64,000 nucleotides of DNA. It comes from Boesenbergia rotunda (taxonomy: Eukaryota > Streptophyta > Magnoliopsida > Zingiberales > Zingiberaceae). The notes below the pieces were generated by a model, which saw only the letters and a list, made by a program, of their open reading frames with translations, did no database searches and was not told the origin of the DNA. Shown piece after piece: positions 21,017 through 32,430 of the stretch. Made by a program: the position numbers and the translations under genes. Location: contig JAGFNQ010005191.1 of assembly GCA_024364735.1 (NCBI GenBank), positions 281,994-345,993 of the forward strand, given 5' to 3'. Each line of letters starts with the position of its first letter. Position 1 is the stretch's first letter.

Positions 21017-23949
21017 TGTAAAGTCCCCGCCCTAAATCCTCTAAGGATTTGTGGCGTTACTTTAACATTCATAACATCTTTACTCATGCTTATATTTATA
21101 CTACTTTATGCATCATATAGCGGAAGCATAACATCATTCATGTAATGTTAATCATGACTACTTCATGTATTCATTTCCATCTAAGCTTTAGAGGCATGCG
21201 ATCATACAAGAGCGGAAGCATAAGACTTGGAAGCATGTAGATCATGCATGTACGTGAGAGCATGAAGCTTAGGGTTTAAAAACAAATTTTATACATGAGT
21301 AGGCCGAAACATGTATGGGCATCATAGCATTTAGGAGCAAGTTTCATGAAATGCATAATGTATGTAGAGTCCATGCGCATGATACAATATTGACAAGTAA
21401 GGATCTAAACATATGGAAGGTTTTAACATGATCGTGACATGCAACATGGGGAGCATAAGGGTGTTGAACATGAGAGGACTCAAACCAGCAAGTGATGGCC
21501 GAATATCATAAGTGATCTAAGCATAACTAGGCATGGCAAGTATGACAGAGTTTTAGTGGATCATGAGCATAAACAAGATAGTATGTTATGAGGGAAGTAT
21601 CATATCAACTACTTTAGCATAATCAAATAGAGTGGTGTATCCATACAGTCAAGATGAAGACATCATATGTTCACAAGTATAGCAAAAACTTATCATGAAG
21701 TAGAGTAATGCCAAACATAAGAGCAATCTTAGAGTAGTGTGCAGAAGAAGGTGTATAACATCCTTAGGTTTCAAAATTGAAAACAAAACATAGAGCGAGC
21801 AAGATCTTTAATCCACCGTCACTATCACATTTCCCTTGCTCTTCTTCCTGCAGCTTCCTTAGTTAGTGTCCTGTAGCATAAGAACACTAAAACTATAAGC
21901 AACGCTTAGTAAGGCCTTGTCCTACTCACAAAACGTCGTCAATTCGTAAGCGTATCAAGTATAGCATAGAAGCATAACATGTTAAGCATAGAAGTCATTA
22001 AGCATGGTAAACATAACGTGTAAAGACATGGGATCATTAAGCATGGTAGACATAGTGAGCATAGTAATTTTATGAAAAGATTTCCTTTTGAAAACATATA
22101 CATAGTACTTGAATATAACATAGTCATCTTTTGGGGTCCCCGGCTTGTACCCTTAGTTTTGTGCACATGAACCCTATTTAGGCACAAGGTAGCTAGCCTT
22201 GACCCAGAAGGGTTCCTTATTAGGCCTTCTTGAAAATCCTTCAGCCTGGGGGTCTCTAGGCCTTCTCAAAAAGTCCTTCAGCCTAGGACCCATCATGAAC
22301 TCATTTAAGAGTTTGTGGTACAAGCCAATCATAAAGTAACATAGTTATCATGTACATTTCCCTTTTTAGCATGCTCTTAGTCCCTTCCTTTCAAGGGAGC
22401 ATTACTTTAGGCCTTAGCCTTCATCATACATAAACTCATAATCCATGATAACTATTCATGCATTTCATTCATATCATAGTATAACATGCTTTCATGAAAA
22501 GTGAACATAAATAAGGTCCAAGGGTTCCCTTGGCCGAAAATCATCATCATGCATTCTTCACTTTCCTAGATCATACAAGCATGGTTCATGTCATTCAAAG
22601 CATGCAATATCATAAGCATTCATTAGGGTAGCATGGCATGTAAATAGGTTTAGGACCTAACCCTATTCTAGGGTTGGCCGAATGTTGTAAAGAGGTTGGA
22701 CCTCTTGCATTGAGTTGTATTTCCTCATAATCATATCAAGCATCATAGAAGCAATCATAGCATGGGGTTTTGTCCAAGGCCTAACCCTAGTTTAGGGTTG
22801 GCCGAAACATACATGTCATCAAGAATTTATCATACAACATTCCATACATTGTGTAGCATTTAATCAAACATGTAGTAGCATATGGCACACCCTAACCCTT
22901 GGTTAGGGTAGTGGCCGAAATTTAAGAGGGCATCATGCAACTTATTCGCAAACAATTATGCTACAGGCGAGGGGCACTTACCTTTTTCGCTAAATCCTTA
23001 GGGTATACCCTTAACTTGGAGGGATGGTACCCTTAACTTGGAGGGATGGTACCCTTAACTTGGAGGGATGGTGCCCTTGGTCCTTGCCCTTGAGATCCTT
23101 GAATGCTCCTTGTCTTGCAAGAGGTACTCAAGGGAGTTTAGGGAGTGTCAACCCTAACCTTGGGTTTCGGCAACCACAAGGGGAGAGTGTTGCTTGGCTT
23201 CGGTGGAGAAGGGGAGAAGAAGGTGGCTTTCGGCCACTTGGGGGAGGGGAGGAAGATTAGTGTTTGGAGGGAGGAGTGGAAGGGGGCTCTCGGCAATAGC
23301 AAGAGGAGGGAATGAGTGATTGTGCTCTCACACTCTCCTCCCCCTTTTATACTTAGTGAAGAGGCATGGTGCCTCTTCACTAAGCACCCTTTCACCAAGG
23401 GGTGTTTCACCAAGAGTTTTCTTCCACCTCTTCACCTTCCTTAACCCTTAACAAGGATTTCCCTACTTCCTTCTCAACATCTTCTCCCCTGGTGAGATGG
23501 TCACCAAGTCTACTCCTCAAGGCTTTGCTTGCCAAGAGTACCAAGGTTCAATCCTTGGTGAGAGCACATTTTTGCTCCTCTTGGTTTTAATCAAGCATAA
23601 GCCCACTAAGCCCATTCCATTCCATATGATTTCATGAATTCGAATTCATGGAATCACATATGTGATTCATGAATCACATTTCACTCCTTATGTAATTTCA
23701 TAATCCCTCTTAATCAAATCTTATAATCAATCATGAAATTACATACTTCGCATTTTGCATAATCACATCATAATGTAATCACATGAAATCATACTCTTAT
23801 GCAATCACATGAAATCATCAATTAAAATTTATGCAATCGCATATAGGGGTTTTATGAAATCACATATTGGGACTTTTATTTCTTATCAAATAAAGTCGTA
23901 CAATTGCATTGAGAAAAGAAAAACAAGCCCAAAAATTTGGGGCGTTACA
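21017..23949 (-). repeat. 5' LTR of the Tekay-like element
   Basis: Same length as the 3' LTR, constant offset of 4255 bases at both ends, and no differences noticed on reading. It is followed by AGCAC. Confidence 0.95.
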
Positions 23950-24270
23950 AGCACCATGCTAACTTCCCTGATCGGTCACCAGACCGATCCAGGCAAGCCC
24001 AAATGCACTCTAAGTCACGAGAACAAGCCTCCAGCCCTTCTCTGACTCGTGCCATGCCCAACTTCACTCATTGGGACTTCAACCTAGCCCTCCAAGCTAG
24101 GACCTGGCTTCACTCACCAGGGTTTTGGTCACCCGGCTTCACTCACCGAGACCCGGCTTCACTTACCGGGATTTTAACCTAGTTTCACTCACTAGGATTT
24201 CGATCACCCGGCTTCACTCACCGGGATTTCAACCTAGCTTCACTCACTAGGATTTCACTCACCAGGACCC

Positions 24271-24466
24271 GGCTTCACTCACCAGGACCCAGCTTCACTC
24301 ACCGGGATTTCCATCACCTGGCTTCACTCACCAGGACCCGGCTTCACTCACCGGGATTTCCATCACCTGGCTTCACTCACCAGGACCCGACTTCACTCAC
24401 CGGGATTTCCATCACCTGGCTTCACTCACCAGGACCCGGCTTCACTCACCGGGATTTCCATCACCT
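24271..24466. repeat. 49-bp minisatellite (4 units) in the A 3' LTR
   Basis: Units start at 24271, 24320, 24369 and 24418. Each contains two CTTCACTCACC half-units. Degenerate half-units extend left to about 24060. The partner LTR has four units at 46810-47005. No unique spacers separate the units, so this is not CRISPR-like. Confidence 0.9.
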
Positions 24467-24587
24467 GGCTTCACTCACCAGGGTTTCATGCCCAGTCCCC
24501 GACCGGGACTTAATCCCAATTCACTTAAATCAAAACTTAAATCGTTGTCAACACCTAAACAAGAATCAGGGTCAGACTGCATCAACA

Positions 24588-24601
24588 ATCTCCCCCTTTT
24601 T
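24588..24601 (-). other. Polypurine tract of element A
   Basis: The minus strand reads AAAAAGGGGGAGAT against the 3' LTR. A second GACAAAGGGGGAGAG motif lies upstream in the element sense (about 24700-24725). Confidence 0.85.
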
Positions 24602-26278
24602 GTTTTTTGACAACCTGATTTAAGTTTAGGTATCAATCAATTCAATTCTCATAAGGGAATCATGATCCTTCCCCTATAATAACCATAAACTTAATCAGTC
24701 ATTCTCTCCCCCTTTGTCAAACATCGAAAAGGGTATGGTTATTAAGTTTGAACACAACTCCCCCTCAATCAAGGGTCTTCCCCCAAAACCCAAAATAATC
24801 AAAGGATAATTATTGAATTGCATATGAGAGGCATATACCATAAATATATCATGGCAACAATGTATATGTATCATACGGTAAAAAGTGTGAATTGCACATG
24901 AAACCATATATAGAATTATATCATGGTCAAACATGTATATGTTTCATGTGACAAGTAGGGAATGCATCTGTATCCGATACATAATCCTGAGTGGTCTCCG
25001 TGATCAATCAGGTTCGTTGATTACTTGATACAGAAATATTTCTTATTAGTCTGGGGAGCGATCAAATTTCAAAAAAATTCCTGAAACTCTGATATATTTC
25101 TGATCAGACTGCATTAACAATTTGCATTCCACAATAGGGGTGTAGACTCTATTAATATTCGACATTTCAGAAACATTTCTGAAACACGACATCAAGAATA
25201 AGAGTCATGGCTCAACAAACCCTTTCTTATGAATTTGAACATTCCAACATAGGTTTGTATCAAATCAGCATTTTATGACTTGATGTTTCAGAAAAATTTC
25301 TGAGAATCAAGGAAAAAAAAATTCCTTAGAAATGAATTTGTATTCACTTAGTACCAGGTTTGTACCAATGAATGATCAAGTATGGTCATGTTCTTGGAAT
25401 AATCAGGTGTGTATCAGATTGGTGTATATCAGTATGATCAGGTAATCTGATACAACTTGATGAAATGGGATCAGACTGAGGAGTAGTTTGATACCTCTGA
25501 TCAGTGTTGATCTGATCGGTCACCGGACTGATCAGTACGATTCCTGATCGGTCACCAGACAGATCAGGGTGAGTCTTGATCGGTCGGTGGACCGATCAGG
25601 TTCGACACAGTCTATTTTCTGAACCTGATCCGTTTCAGAAATAGATTTGGTTCAACCCTTAACCATTCCCAAACCCTAATTCAATTAGTTTCAATCCATT
25701 TGTTCTTAATCATGGGGTTCCTTAACCAAACAGTATGTTTTCATATCAAAGAATTTCTATGGATTAAAACAAAAAATCCAAAAATAGCTTTGTATCAAAG
25801 CATCATCAATATGTTCTAAGCATGATCATATTTATTCCAAGGAGTTTTGATAATCAAATCTATACTTAAGTACTGATACCTTAGTGATCCAATTAATATT
25901 AGGCATATGAATGACATTGGATTGGATATCAGTTAAGTGGAAAAAGCAAACAAGTCATGGAACTTGAGTGTTGACTTTTGAACCATCATTAAATATGTGA
26001 GCATGCTGTTCTTAACCACACTTTTCATGCCATAGATAAATGTTAATAACACATACAGTTAAATTAGGGCATGCTCAACTAGGTTCATCTCCAAGATATT
26101 AGGAAAAACTTAAGCCTAAACCTTAAACTCATGTTCTTTGTTTGGTGACGCCTTATTATCACAAATTTTGCACGATCCTTGTCCTTTAACATGCATTCAT
26201 GTTGTATAACATATACAAGAAAATGGACTCCTTGGACTTGAGATAAAGCATTTGATCAGTTTGTATGTTTGATGAATG
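24602..26278 (-). other. Non-coding 3' part of element A
   Basis: No open frame above 80 codons and no pol motifs. It contains a small cluster of the LTR palindrome words (GATCGGTCACCGGACTGATC and relatives) at about 25515-25600, outside any LTR. The C1 element inserted at 26278 (TSD GAATG); this region continues at 34217. Confidence 0.65.
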
Positions 26279-27812
26279 TGTTGGTGCAAGTTGCATCAAT
26301 GATGTTCTCCTCTAGGTGTTTTAATGTTTGACAATTTACTTAAGTCAGTGACACATTAAACAGACAAAGGGGAGTTAAGAGAGGAGTAACCAAAGTGGAA
26401 GGAAGTCCTAGTAAACCTAGGCAATAAGTCTTGGTTTAGGGAATTGGGCACTATGTCCTGATCGAGGATTGGGCACTAAGTCCTGGCAAATGGCTGGGCA
26501 CCGAAGACCTGCTCGGAAGGTGGGCACTAAGTCCTGGTCGGGGATTGGGCAAGAAGACCTGGCCGAGGGTTGGGCATCGAAGACCTGGTTTGGGGAATTG
26601 GGCACGAAGACCTGGCCGAGGGTTGGGCACCTAAGTCCTGGACCTAGGGTTTGGGCACGGATTCTTGGTCTGAGGGACTGAGCAACTTAGCTGAGCGATG
26701 ACTAAGGACAGAAGTAGAGACGAGTCAGGGTTCGAGCGTCTCGAGGTCCGGAAGTATCGGAAGCTAAGCAAAAGTCCACTCGAAGGACTGGGTGGAAACC
26801 GTCTCATGAAAGGAGTAGGTGAAAGGCACGTTCTCGGGGGTGGGAACTTGTGTCGGTTCGACCTAGGGTTTCGTGGAAATCCGAAGTCAGAACCAAGTCC
26901 TTAAGGTTAAGATTATATGCATATGGGCTTTGTGTTTGTGAATCTTGCAGGTATCAAGATTGGAAGACAAAGCAGGTGGCTGGAGGCCTTGAAGCAGGGC
27001 GCCCCCATCAGTGGGGGCGCCCCCATGCATCCAGGGCGCCCCCATTGATGGGGGTGCCCAAGCTAAAGACTAAAAAGGCAGTTTTGGTGAAGTAAGTAGA
27101 ATAGGTGTCAAGTGGGGCGCCCGGAAGGTCCGAGGCGCCCGGGTTCAAACCTGTATTTGCTGTTTCGAGTCCGAAATACAGATAAGCCTTCATGAGGGTG
27201 CCCGGGAGGTCCGGGGCATCCTGGTCAAAGGTTTTATCAGTTGCGGCGAGGTCGGCGTAGGGATAAGGGTTGACCGAGTTTATCGGGGTGCCCCCAGCGT
27301 CTAGGGCGCCCGTATGAAGCCTATATAAGGGGCTTCGACCCCTCTACTTCAAACACAACTGCTATGTGCCATTCTGACACTCTGCCCGATGACAACGCGC
27401 TAAAGATGAGGCTCTATGACCGGGAGGCTCCAGGAGGAAGTGCACGGCACTTCGGAGGTCCAGATCGGCCGAGTTTCAAATCTTGTTTGTTCGGTTTGAT
27501 TTTATTGTTCCGCATTCAATTTATTTATCTTTTGATTGTAATCTTGCACTGTAAGTCGGGTTTCTCTACCTCCGGAAAGTCCGGGATGGAGACCAATAGT
27601 GGACGGGCGTTCCCGTGCATAGGCCTTGGATATACTGACCCTGGGGGGTCGGGAACCAAGTAAAAATCCTGCTGTGTCCTTGTGTTCTTTCTATTTTATT
27701 TTCCGTTGTGCTACTAACTTTGATTTTAGAACGTTCGAATGATTTACGAAGTTTCCGAAGAATTTTCACGGTCGATATTCACCCCCCCTCTATCAACGGC
27801 ACCGGTCCTACA
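26279..27812 (+). repeat. 5' LTR of C1
   Basis: TGTTGG to CCTACA. It has degenerate GGGCACTAAGTCCTGG repeats (26430-26660), a GGGCGCCC-rich stretch (27000-27310), TATA box CTATATAAGG (27321-27330), and an end CCCCCCTCTATC. Confidence 0.8.
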
Positions 27813-27814
27813 AT

Positions 27815-27826
27815 TGGTATCAGAGC
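27815..27826 (+). other. Primer-binding site of C1
   Basis: TGGTATCAGAGC two bases after the LTR end. Confidence 0.9.
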
Positions 27827-27919
27827 CAAGCTGCTCTTCACCAGACTAACCGCCGACGGAGCAACGACGCCAGGAGTTGAGGGGGAGCCCAGGGGTGAAT
27901 CAGGTATATTTTAGTTAAA

Positions 27920-28899
27920 ATGTCTGTTTTTAAATTTCATATTACGTGCTTCACATGCAGGGAGAGAGGGCACTATAAAAATCAGTGCCTTACTGGTAAG
28001 ACTCGGTCTACACCACTGGTGGCAAAGGAGACACCAGCGCCAGGAGTCCGGAAAAACAAAGATCACGTACAATGCTTCAAGTGCGAAAAATACGGACACT
28101 ACAAGAACAAATGTCCGACAAAGGTACGTAAAATTTACATTCCGAAAAGATTCAAAATTCCTGCACTGTCTTTAGATAATTTAGTTAATTTTTCTGATAA
28201 ATTAGATTTACTGCATAGTAAAATTAATATCTTGCATGACAAATTAGAAAATGCAGATATGACTAAAATATCTGAAATTAATTATTTAATTCAGAACATT
28301 AATTCAGTAAATTCTAAAATAAATTATCATAACTTTAATTCTGATAACTTTAATTCTAATAATGTTAATTTTGATAATTCTAATTCAGATAAAATTAATC
28401 CAAGGATAAATCTGAATTCAAAAATCATATGGATAAATCCGAATTTAAATTTGAAAATCCTAAGGATAATCCAGAAATTAATTTTGAAAATATTATTTTT
28501 GAGGATAAAAATAATTTTGTTAATATTCCTGAGGATAATAATGATAATTCTGAGGATCATAAAGATAATTCTGAGGATTCTAAGGATAATTCTGAGGATA
28601 GTGGAGATGATATCTCTTTTGATAATAATTTAATCATTCCATTAAATAATCCTGAAAAATTAACTAGTGGTCCATTTTACTCCACCTACATTGAGGATAT
28701 TAAAAGATCTAATCTTGAGAAGGAGATAGAATTGTCCAAGATAAAGGCTATAGTTAATAAAAATTACAAAGGTTCAAATAAATCTGAATTATTAGAAAAA
28801 CTGGAAAAGGTAGATAAAGATGAAGAAGAAATTTTCGAAATAATGAAAATGTTGAACCTAAACCCAAAACTATTAACTAGTCATTTAAACCTTAATTAA
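27920..28899 (+). pseudogene. Gag remnant of C1: two zinc knuckles and an Asn/Asp-rich tail, one frameshift
   Basis: The frame opens at 27920 and quickly shows two CCHC knuckles: CFTCRERGHYKNQC (residues 10-23) and CFKCEKYGHYKNKC (52-65). The usual UBN2 capsid domain, seen in C2, is absent in front of them. A repetitive Asn/Asp/Ser-rich stretch follows. Near 28395-28430 the sense continues in another frame, which runs acidic (EDSKDNSEDSGDD) to a lysine/glutamate coiled-coil-like end at 28899. The knuckles would bind element RNA. Loss of capsid and the frame change make a working gag unlikely. Confidence 0.7.
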
Positions 28900-29085
28900 T
28901 AAATTAAATTCAATTAAATCTTAATTAAATCAATTAAATTCAATTAAACCTTAATTAAATAATTAAATTCAATTAAAACTTAATTAAATAAATTAAATTC
29001 AATTAAATCTTAATTAAATCAATTAAATTCAATTAAATCTTAATTAATTCAATTAAATTAATTCAAATTAAAATTTTAATTAAAT

Positions 29086-29430
29086 CTTAATTCAATTAAA
29101 TTAATTCAAATTAAAATATTAATTCAATCTTAATTCAATTAAATTAATTCAAATTAAAATCTTAATTAAATCTTAATTCAATTAAATTAATTCAAATTAA
29201 AATCTTAATTAAATCTTAATTCAATTAAATTAATTCAAATTAAAATCTTAATTAAATCTTAATTCAATTAAATTAATTCAAATTAAAATCTTAATTAAAT
29301 CTTAATTCTATTAAATTAATTAAAATTAAAATCTTAATAAAATCTTAATTCAATTAAATTAATTCAAATTAAAATCTTAGTTAAATCTTAATTCAATTAA
29401 ATTAATTCAAATTAAATCTTAATTAAATTA
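29086..29430. repeat. AT-rich 43-bp minisatellite, eight units, in C1
   Basis: Units starting CTTAATTCAATTAAATT occur at 29086, 29129, 29172, 29215, 29258, 29301, 29344 and 29387, an exact 43-bp period. Shorter AATTAAAT-type repeats flank it from 28900 to 29640. C2 has a short version at about 59625-59720, so expansion is specific to C1. Confidence 0.9.
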
Positions 29431-29640
29431 AATTAATTCAAATTAAATCCTAATTAAATTGAAATTAAATTTAAATTAAATTTAGATTAAATTCAAATTA
29501 AATCCTCATTAAATTCAAATCAAATTCATATAAATCTAAATTAATTCAAACTTAAATTAATTCAACGTCAATTAATTTCTAATTAATTCAACTTCAATTA
29601 ATTCTAAATAAACCCGAACTAAACTAAAATCTTACCCAAA

Positions 29641-32430
29641 CTGTAACAATTAATTAAATAAAATTAAATATGTCAATGTGGGTTGACATATTCGCCGGTT
29701 CATACGACATGTATCAAATCGGGAATTTGATACATCCTTAGAAATGTAATTAAAATGCTTTGGACTTGTTTGACTCATGCATAATTGCCATGTCATGCAT
29801 TTACTACTTCTTTTAAATATATGACATGTCATTCATATTTAAATTTTATGCATATATTAGAACGGCTATAGGAAAAAGAATAATTGAAACTTGATCAACC
29901 TAGTATTGGGTGGAGGTGAGATGATAGTACGTTAGGGAAGCCTCTTCTAATAAGGTCAAGTATACACTACTTGGTCTCTTTAGACTGGTGAAACTAGCCG
30001 AAGCTACCGATCCAAGACCTAAACTAGTTAGACCAAAATCTTTCAAGAAGTAACTTGAAGATGAATTTTCTATAAAAGGCTTTGTCAAGGAAAGAGTTGA
30101 TGATCCAATAAGGCTACGACCAAAGAAGGCCTAGTACCTTGCCAAGACCTGGAAGCCAATTACTGAAAATCAAATTCACTTTACTATTGCTAGATTTGAA
30201 TCTAACACAAGCTTCAATTATATCTTAGAGTTAATGATAAATTAAAAAAATGATTCAAGCATCTCACAATACACCTATAAGGCAACCATGCTTGCTGTAT
30301 TGAGACATCTAGAATAGGTGAGATGTTAAGGACTAATAAATTGAAAAATAGTTTTCAAAATAGTTTTTCAAAATTGCTAAAATATTTTTCTAAAAATATA
30401 TTTTCAAAATGGTGCTTTAACATAATAATGTTTTTATGGATTTCTTGCTTGCTTGATTGCTATACAGTCTATGTTTTCAAAAATTATATCCTTTTGAAAA
30501 TTGTTTGACTCACACAATTAGACACAAGCCTCTTAGGACAACACTAAAGTTCCTTAAGGCACTTAGATAGAGTCAAACGATGTTGGGTACAGGGGGAGTG
30601 TTTTAACTCTTTAAAATTTTTTTTTAAAAGACTTTTCGGAAACTATGCCTTAATTTCTATTATATATGTTTTCAAAAAGACTTATACTTTAAAAATTATC
30701 TTCTTTCCAAATTGTGGTTTCAAAATTTATATTCCTGAAAATTGGTGTTCATTTGATTTTGATAAACCCTAAAGACACAGAAGAAGGTCCACTTCATGAT
30801 CTAAAAGGACTCCTAGGATGTGTCAGATTAAGGGGGAGTTTGAGTCAACCTTCTGACAAGTTTTAAATTATTTATTTTGAAAATTATTAGATTATTCTTT
30901 TGATCTGAATCAAACCTTAAGACTCAGAGGAAGAGTACTTATGGTCAACATGCTTCCTAGGACTGAGTCAAGTTTAGGGGGAGGTCAAATTAAAAGAATC
31001 ATTTAATAACATGTTTTTTTGAACTATATCTTCAAATCATGCTAAAAACATAAGTATTCTGTCGAAATACTAGCATTTTAAAAAAAAATAAAAAAAAGGG
31101 GGAGTGTTTATCTTGAGTTTGGAAAATCTTCTAGGACACTTAGGAAAATGTCCTTGTAGTCAACAAGGTTTCCTATGATTGTGTCAGACTGGAAAAGAAA
31201 CCATGTCAAGTAAAATATTATATTTTCAAAATGCATAATACTTTTCGAAATTACTTATATTTTTTTAAAGTCTCATCTTTTTCAAAAATAGTTAGTACTT
31301 GCAAAATATGTATAATATTTTTCAGAAAAACTTATATTTTTCAAAATATCTTTCAAAAATGCATCAGATCTTTCAAAGTACTTGCACCTTTCAAAACTCA
31401 CAGTATTCTTTCAAAAATACGGTATTTTTCTCAAATGCAATATTGTTTAAGTTTTCTAAGATCAAAATGCGTAAATACTGAGTTTTATGCTATGCCATCA
31501 AAAATTTATACTAAGTATTTTCAAAAAGACCCAAATATTCTCATTGTTGGCGTAAGTATTTCTGGTGGTTTTTTTTGATGTATGACAAAGGGGGAGAGGT
31601 ATGCTTAAGTTAGAAATTTTTTTTTGACTTAGTTTTTTTTCAAAAAATACCCCCTTCAAAACTAGGGTTTTTTTCGTAAATGGACTTAGCTTAGGCCCTA
31701 ACCCTAAAACTGCATGCACCTATAGAGTTAGAAGCCAGCATCTCACAAACACCTTAGGGTACTTTTGACTGATAACCTAGAATGGGTTGAGATGCTTAGG
31801 TCTTTGCCTTAATTCAAGATGCTTTAAGACAGTGCATCTGTAGTAATTGGGGCACTAAATACAACTTAAACAGTAATCAAGTTAAGTGTCAAGTTTAGAA
31901 AATCTAACTTGAACAGAACACTTAACTCGACTAACCCTAGCGAAAATTACTGTTTATAACAGTTAGTAAGTAGCTAATTGGGTTAGACAGGACCCTAAAG
32001 AGATAATTGAAATTGGTTTGGTTCAGTCTATCTTGCATTGGTTCAATACAGCACGTTAATTCTTTTTGCAATTTAATTATGCAATTTATTTAATTTTTTT
32101 GCTATATTACTTTGTTTTTGATATATGGCAAAGGGGGAGAGATAGGAAAAGGAGAGAAGCTTAAGAAGCTTTAAAATTTTACATTTTTTTTCAAAATTCA
32201 AAATTTTCATCAAAACTTTATCCTTTTTTCAAAAGGGCTATTTTCAAAAGTTTTGTAAAGTACTTAAACTTAAGCTGTTTTCAAAAGTTTTGTAAAGTAC
32301 TTAAACTTAATCTGTTTTCAAAAGTTTTTAAAGTACTTAAACCTAAGCTGTGTTTCAAAAATTTTCTAACTTAAGCACACCTCTCCCCCTTTGTCATACA
32401 TAAAAAAAAACCCACCAAAATCACTACTTC
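29641..32430 (+). other. Non-coding 3' region of C1 with repeated polypurine modules and a foldback
   Basis: It lines up with 59050-62100 of C2, for instance GTATTGGGTGGAGGTGAG, then modules ending AGGGGGAGT around 30590, 30830, 30975, 31110, 31590 and 32130. Three 37-bp tandem units (TTTTCAAAAGTTTTGTAAAG at the start) lie at 32241-32350. About 31550-31630 recurs inverted at 32350-32437 (TGTATGACAAAGGGGGAGAG against its complement), with roughly 720 bases between. No pol frame. Confidence 0.7.

Larger units (their letters stand above)
16762..23949 (-). mobile_element. Very young Tekay/Del-like chromovirus derivative with most of pol deleted
   Basis: Two LTRs of exactly 2933 bp (16762-19694 and 21017-23949) are flanked by AGCAC (16757-16761 and 23950-23954). 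I noticed no difference between the LTRs. The internal part is only 1322 bp and holds one ORF joining gag to the integrase C-terminus. The partner LTR of element A shows the unoccupied target at 46550-46554 (one AGCAC). Confidence 0.95.
15349..24587 (-). repeat. 3' LTR of element A (interrupted by the Tekay-like element)
   Basis: The LTR pieces are 15349-16761 and 23955-24587, about 2.05 kb when joined. The uninterrupted partner at 45167-47126 gives the expected order, including a GATCGGTC palindrome array and a 49-bp minisatellite. A short segment near 15890 (AGCCTGAACCCACTGAACTC) is absent from the partner. Confidence 0.9.

Noticed and set aside
24271..24466. CRISPR-like regular repeats of 49 bp
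   Set aside because: Units are contiguous with no unique spacers, sit in an LTR and recur in the partner LTR. This is a minisatellite.
28327..28633. Isoleucine/leucine-rich frames suggesting a membrane protein
   Set aside because: These are off-frame readings of the AT-rich gag tail of C1; the acidic Asn/Asp-rich frame is the sense one.
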